Origin: CAVDWX01 sp963612735
GTDB taxonomy: Bacteria; Bacillota_I; Bacilli_A; RFN20; CAG-826
Direction: 5' to 3'
NCBI GenBank assembly: GCA_963612735.1
Contig: CAVDWX010000017.1
Span: 1-9,117 of the forward strand
DNA: 9,117 nucleotides
How positions within the stretch are numbered: the first letter of the stretch is position 1; every line of letters starts with the position of its first letter. Shown in pieces: positions 5,484-9,117 of this stretch. Below the pieces are notes generated by a model, which saw only the letters and a list, made by a program, of their open reading frames with translations, searched no databases and was not told the origin of the DNA. Made by a program: the position numbers and the translations under genes.

Positions 5484-6908
5484 ATGAAAAAAAATAGATT
5501 TGCACGTTGCTATCTTTATATCTCTATTATTCTTTTTTCACTTTCAAGTTGTTCTTCTAATTCTTCAAGTAAAGAAGTTATATTAAATGTCGGAGATAAA
5601 GTCCAACTTTTGAATAATGTTTCATTTGATTATGATCATATATTTTTTGATGGATTTGATAATGGAGTTAATAAATCTAATTGGTATATCGGTAATGGTG
5701 CCTGGGGAAGCGGCAATGGTGGAGTTGTACCTGAAAATGTTTTATATTCCGAAAGTGGTGAACTCATTTTAAGAGGGAATGGAATGCACTATTCTTCTAA
5801 TTTAATTAAAGGTGTTGGCACCTTGAAAGATGGAAAAAACACCGGCGCTGCTCTTATATCTAAATCGACTTTTGGACCAGGAAGATATGAAACAAGAATG
5901 AAACCTCTACCTCGTCAAGGAGCTTGCTCTGCTTTTTGGACATATAATAATTACACTATTGAAGGACAAGAAAATCATAATCATGAAATAGATATTGAAT
6001 TACCTGGTGGGAAAGAAAACGGAGTTATATCATTTAAAAACATCTTAAATACTAATTATGTCACTGAATCTTATTACGAATCGCAAGATAATAAAGTTGT
6101 TATAGATGAAAAAGAAATATCCCTTAATGATGGTAATTATCATATTTTTGGTTTTGATTGGTACACTAATCCTAGCAAAATTGTCTATTATGTCGATGGA
6201 ATAATAACTTCAATTAGTGATTCATTTGTTCCTAATACTTCCACTAGGTTATGGATCGGAAATTGGTTTCCAAACAATACTTCTTTTGTTGGTGGATCTA
6301 ATTTTGAAACTGATTATATGTATATTGATTATGTTAAATATTTGCCTTTTGACGAGACACAAACTTATCAAAAATGTGATGTTGATATATCGATTAATTT
6401 AGCTAATGATAATCAATATCCTGCTTCTCCTATTTTACTTGATGATGTTAACAAGATTTCTAACGGTAATTTTGAATACGCTTTAGATAATGAAATTGAT
6501 GATTTTGGTTGGTCTTTTAAAAAGAAAAATGTTGAGAAAAAAGCCGTTGATGAGGTGACTTATATCGATAAAGAAGATGGCTATGTTTCTTTTTGCAGTG
6601 CTACTATTAAAGATGGTGGGTTTTTAGAAACTTCTATTGATAGTGTTTATGAAGGATTTAAATATAAATTAAGTTTTTACGCTAAAAGTAGTAGTTTAGA
6701 TTCAAAAGCGAGAATTAATTTTGTTCCGCAAGCTTCTTCTAGCTATTTATCAACCTTAATAGTGGATGTTTCTACTAGCGAAGAATATCGATATTATAGT
6801 TATGAATTTATTGCTCCTTGCGATACAAATTCACTTAATATTAATTTTATTAATATGTCTAATAACGGGGAATTTCATGTTGATGATGTGAAATTGATTA
6901 AATTATGA
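5484..6908 (+). CDS. GH16 beta-glucanase lipoprotein (lichenase-like) with C-terminal CBM-like domain
   Basis: A 474-aa secreted lipoprotein; the signal peptide ends in the lipobox LSSC with C23 as the anchor. Residues ~45-300 form a GH16 jelly-roll: TGAALISKSTFGPGRYE (120-136), the catalytic motif HEIDIELPG with E168 (nucleophile), D170 and E172 (acid/base), then GFDWY (223-227), YVDG (236-239) and RLWIGNWFPN. The active site is ExDxE without the extra residue of laminarinases (ExDxxE), which favours lichenase-type endo-1,3-1,4-beta-glucanase activity. From about N323 to the end is a domain beginning ISNGNFEYALD and ending FHVDDVKLIKL, the pattern of CBM4/9-like beta-sandwich carbohydrate-binding modules. 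The ATG at 5484 is chosen because a signal peptide follows and AGGCG lies just upstream; the longer TTG start at 5436 falls in the promoter. It is first in an operon and overlaps the permease gene by 4 nt (ATGA). Its products probably feed the transporter. Confidence 0.87.
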   Translation: MKKNRFARCYLYISIILFSLSSCSSNSSSKEVILNVGDKVQLLNNVSFDYDHIFFDGFDNGVNKSNWYIGNGAWGSGNGGVVPENVLYSESGELILRGNGMHYSSNLIKGVGTLKDGKNTGAALISKSTFGPGRYETRMKPLPRQGACSAFWTYNNYTIEGQENHNHEIDIELPGGKENGVISFKNILNTNYVTESYYESQDNKVVIDEKEISLNDGNYHIFGFDWYTNPSKIVYYVDGIITSISDSFVPNTSTRLWIGNWFPNNTSFVGGSNFETDYMYIDYVKYLPFDETQTYQKCDVDISINLANDNQYPASPILLDDVNKISNGNFEYALDNEIDDFGWSFKKKNVEKKAVDEVTYIDKEDGYVSFCSATIKDGGFLETSIDSVYEGFKYKLSFYAKSSSLDSKARINFVPQASSSYLSTLIVDVSTSEEYRYYSYEFIAPCDTNSLNINFINMSNNGEFHVDDVKLIKL

Positions 6909-7885
6909 ATGAACTAGTTAATCAAGAAATAAATCCTATTTCTCCACGTCAAAAAAAACATCGTCTTTCCAAAAAAAGTAGAGACTATATTTTTATAAGC
7001 ATCATGCTTTTATATCCGGTTGCGCAATTTCTTATTACGTGGTGTTTTGTCAATATCAATTCTTTAATTCATGCTTTCCAGTATGGCACTATTGAAGGTG
7101 AATATAAATGGGCTGGATTTGATCAATTTATAGCTGTTATTAAAGATGTATTTACGTCGAGCGTTAATACTACTGGAGTTAGTTGGCTTAATAATACTAG
7201 TGTTATCCTTTTTAATTCTTTAGGTTTTGCTTTTATTACTATTTTTATTTCGTTGCCTTTATCTTTGATATTTTCTTACTTTTTAGCCAAAAAGATGCCG
7301 GGTGCAAATATATTTAGAGCTATCTTTTTCTTACCTAATATAATTCCAGTAGTGGCTTTAGCGTTTTCCTTTACAATGAGCTTTGATTCAACTTATGGCT
7401 ACTTATATAAATTTATGAGATGGATTGGTTTTAAAGATTCTTTTTTTACCATTTATCCAACTTCTCAAATAATGGTCTATATTTACTGCATTTGGGCTGG
7501 ACTTGGCTACAATATTATTTTAATCAGCGGAGCTATTTCACGCATTCCAAAAGCTTTGTTCGAATCAGCAGAATTAGACCATGCTGGTTACTTTAAAGAA
7601 TTTTTTCATGTTGTAATTCCTTGTATTTGGCCCACAATTGTGACCCTTATTATTTTAGGTATGACCAATGTTTTGACATTATATTTACAGCCATTACTTT
7701 TAACTAACGGCGAAGGCAATACTTATACTATTTCTTTAGATATATTTTTAGCTACAAAATCATATTCACCTGCTCAATATTGCGCCGCTGCGGCAAAAGG
7801 GTTACTTTGTTCAGCGATTTGGGCGCCTCTTATTTTAGTCGTCCGTCATTTATTAAGTAAGATTTATCAAGGAGTAGATTATTAA
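6905..7885 (+). CDS. ABC sugar transporter permease, UgpA/MalF-like
   Basis: A 326-aa inner-membrane permease with about six membrane segments (roughly residues 29-50, 98-127, 137-160, 188-210, 240-265 and 294-316). The cytoplasmic EAA loop begins at E220 as ESAELDHAGYFKEFF and continues to VVIP; this loop docks on the transport ATPase. The length fits the MalF/UgpA/LacF-type first permease of carbohydrate-uptake ABC systems (CUT1). The N-terminal ~28 residues are basic and hydrophilic. The ATG overlaps the GH16 stop as ATGA and no clear Shine-Dalgarno is visible, so it probably depends on translational coupling. It pairs with the next gene. The partner binding protein is most likely the divergently encoded lipoprotein (3893-5308), which is an inference from context. 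Confidence 0.92.
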   Translation: MNELVNQEINPISPRQKKHRLSKKSRDYIFISIMLLYPVAQFLITWCFVNINSLIHAFQYGTIEGEYKWAGFDQFIAVIKDVFTSSVNTTGVSWLNNTSVILFNSLGFAFITIFISLPLSLIFSYFLAKKMPGANIFRAIFFLPNIIPVVALAFSFTMSFDSTYGYLYKFMRWIGFKDSFFTIYPTSQIMVYIYCIWAGLGYNIILISGAISRIPKALFESAELDHAGYFKEFFHVVIPCIWPTIVTLIILGMTNVLTLYLQPLLLTNGEGNTYTISLDIFLATKSYSPAQYCAAAAKGLLCSAIWAPLILVVRHLLSKIYQGVDY

Positions 7886-8778
7886 TGGAAGATTTAACAA
7901 AAGTCATTAATGAATCAACTCGTAAAAAAAGAAAAGTTGATTATTCATATCACATGATTAAATGGATAGTTTTTGCTATTTTTGTCATTTATTCTCTATC
8001 GTTAATAGTTCCATTTGTCTTTATGTTAATTAATTCTTTTAAATCACAAGAAGAATTTATTCTTGGTAATGTATTTAATTTCCCTAAGCAGTGGTATGGT
8101 TTAAATTTTATTGAGATTTTAACATATCAAATTGATGGTCAAACCGTTTGGGAAATGATATTAAATTCGATCATTTTAACGACACTTGGAACGTTTATTA
8201 ATGTATTTTTAAGCGCTGTTGCGGCGTACTGTTTAGCTAAATATAAATTTCCAGGTAGAAACTTAATTTATGGACTAGCTATTTTTACTATGGTTGTTCC
8301 TATTGTTGGCACTCTTCCTTCTCAAGTCGTTATGATGGAGACATTCCATATTGATGATTCATTATTTGGAGTTTTATTTTTATATTCTGGTTGCTTTGGC
8401 TTTAATTTTATTTTGCTATATTCATCATTTACTTCTATTTCAAATTCTTATATGGAAGCCGCTAGTATTGATGGAGCATCTCGATTTAAAACCTTTTTTA
8501 CAATCATGTTGCCAATGGCGAAAGGTCCCTTAGTGGCCTGTTCAATTTTGCAAGCCATCGTTTATTGGAATGATTATTCTACTCCTTTATTATTTATGCC
8601 TTCTCGACTTACTCTTGCTGTTGGTTTACAAAGGCTTCAAGAAGAAATTGGGGGAAGCGGAAATTATCCTTTAGTTTTTGCTTCTATGATTATTGCGATT
8701 TTACCAATCTTAATTTTATATTTAGTTTTCCAGAAAAGAATTATCGCTTCCACTAATGCAGGAGGATTAAAAGGATGA
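7885..8778 (+). CDS. ABC sugar transporter permease, UgpE/MalG-like
   Basis: A 297-aa second permease of the CUT1 type, with six predicted membrane segments (about 25-50, 91-118, 127-150, 159-182, 214-238 and 263-285). The EAA loop is nearly canonical: EAASIDGASRFKTFFTIMLP at 191-210, with E191-A-A, the Gly seven residues after E191 and the closing I-x-L-P. The family's C-terminal end, with residues like FQKRIIAS-NAGGLKG, is intact. The start overlaps the previous stop as TAATG, and AAGGAG at 7869-7874 lies 10 nt upstream. The TGA stop overlaps the ATG of the following lipoprotein gene (ATGA). No ATPase gene follows; systems of this type in Firmicutes often share one MsmX-like ATPase encoded elsewhere. 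Confidence 0.93.
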   Translation: MEDLTKVINESTRKKRKVDYSYHMIKWIVFAIFVIYSLSLIVPFVFMLINSFKSQEEFILGNVFNFPKQWYGLNFIEILTYQIDGQTVWEMILNSIILTTLGTFINVFLSAVAAYCLAKYKFPGRNLIYGLAIFTMVVPIVGTLPSQVVMMETFHIDDSLFGVLFLYSGCFGFNFILLYSSFTSISNSYMEAASIDGASRFKTFFTIMLPMAKGPLVACSILQAIVYWNDYSTPLLFMPSRLTLAVGLQRLQEEIGGSGNYPLVFASMIIAILPILILYLVFQKRIIASTNAGGLKG

Positions 8779-9117
8779 GAAAAATTATCAAATTATTTTT
8801 ATCCCCTTTTTTAATTATATCAGGCTTTAATTTGACAAGTTGTTCTTCATCTGATGCTTTAGAATTTTCTAAATCTATTTATGAAGTCCATAGTGGAGAT
8901 AAAGTACAAGTTAAATCACATCGTAAAGGCACAACTTATTCGTTTATTAATAGTACGTATCCTAATTTATATGTCGAAGCATCAACTGGACTTATTAGTT
9001 TTGATGATACTGTTACTAATTATGGACAAGTTCTTTATCAAGCTAATTATAAAGAAAATAAATCTAATATCGTCACTTTGACTTTGATTCATGATTATGA
9101 AACTCCAACGCTTACCT
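8775..9117 (+). CDS. Lipoprotein with Ig-like N-terminal region, partial (cut by window end)
   Basis: The first 114 codons of a secreted lipoprotein. The signal peptide runs MRKIIKLFLSPFLIISGF and ends in the lipobox LTSC, with C23. AGGAGG at 8760-8765, 9 nt before the ATG, is the best Shine-Dalgarno in the window; the ATG overlaps the permease stop as ATGA. The mature part contains IYEVHSGDKVQVKS, then NLYVEASTGLISFDD and a beta-rich stretch. This resembles the alternating strands and the TGLIS turn of bacterial Ig-like (Big) domains, but the match is by eye. The segment SGDKVQV resembles NVGDKVQL just after the lipid anchor of the GH16 protein. Position in the operon suggests a second surface enzyme or glucan-binding protein, but the functional domain lies beyond the window and I do not assign one. 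Confidence 0.8.
   Translation, partial: MRKIIKLFLSPFLIISGFNLTSCSSSDALEFSKSIYEVHSGDKVQVKSHRKGTTYSFINSTYPNLYVEASTGLISFDDTVTNYGQVLYQANYKENKSNIVTLTLIHDYETPTLT

Noticed and set aside
6217..6402. A 61-aa open frame inside the glucanase gene, and similar frames at 8351-8533 and 8881-9081.
   Set aside because: Each lies wholly within a real gene in another frame. Their leucine/isoleucine-rich translations are what AT-rich coding DNA gives out of frame.
598..9117. Use of TGA as tryptophan codon, as in Mycoplasma.
   Set aside because: All open frames contain many tryptophans from TGG and none has an internal TGA; TGA ends the glucanase and second permease genes at the expected lengths.
1..9117. CRISPR array, insertion sequence, integrase or attachment site.
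   Set aside because: No regularly spaced repeats, transposase-like proteins, long terminal inverted repeats or target-site duplications were seen. The toxin-antitoxin pair may be mobile in evolution, but no mobile element borders are visible.

Overview
The window looks like chromosomal DNA of an AT-rich, low-GC Gram-positive bacterium (Bacilli/Mollicutes side). The rRNA tail is of Bacilli type, the exported proteins carry lipobox signal peptides, and Shine-Dalgarno sequences are of the AGGAG type. Tryptophan is read only from TGG, and no open frame carries an internal TGA. The standard code is therefore in use, which argues against the Mycoplasma/Spiroplasma group but allows Acholeplasma, Izemoplasma, RF39/RFN20 or Erysipelotrichales-like lineages. 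The exact genus cannot be read from the sequence.

Layout. Positions 1-530 are the end of an rRNA operon: the 23S 3' part, a spacer with no tRNA, and a complete 5S gene ending in a T-tract. Positions 541-1373 hold a two-gene toxin-antitoxin operon of the MntA-HepT (MNT/HEPN) type placed directly behind the rRNA operon. Its antitoxin seems to carry an added N-terminal ribbon-helix-helix-like segment, and a palindrome lies in its promoter region. Positions 1371-1390 form a small hairpin between convergent genes.

Positions 1381-9117 are a beta-glucan utilisation locus with two divergent arms. The leftward arm encodes a sugar-binding lipoprotein and a cytoplasmic GH94 phosphorylase. The rightward arm encodes a GH16 beta-glucanase lipoprotein with a C-terminal carbohydrate-binding-like domain, two ABC permeases and a further lipoprotein cut by the window end. 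The arms share a control region (5309-5483) with candidate promoters and a 16-bp perfect palindrome with a central CG, of the kind bound by LacI/CcpA regulators.

Inferred working model: the surface GH16 enzyme cuts a beta-glucan, the binding lipoprotein and the permease pair import the oligosaccharides, and the GH94 enzyme splits them with phosphate to sugar 1-phosphate, saving ATP. The GH16 active site is ExDxE, not ExDxxE, which points to lichenase-type (mixed-linkage) rather than laminarinase-type activity. No transport ATPase and no dedicated regulator are present in the window. I see no clearly new system here; the least ordinary items are the RHH-like/MNT fusion antitoxin and the shared operator of the glucan locus.
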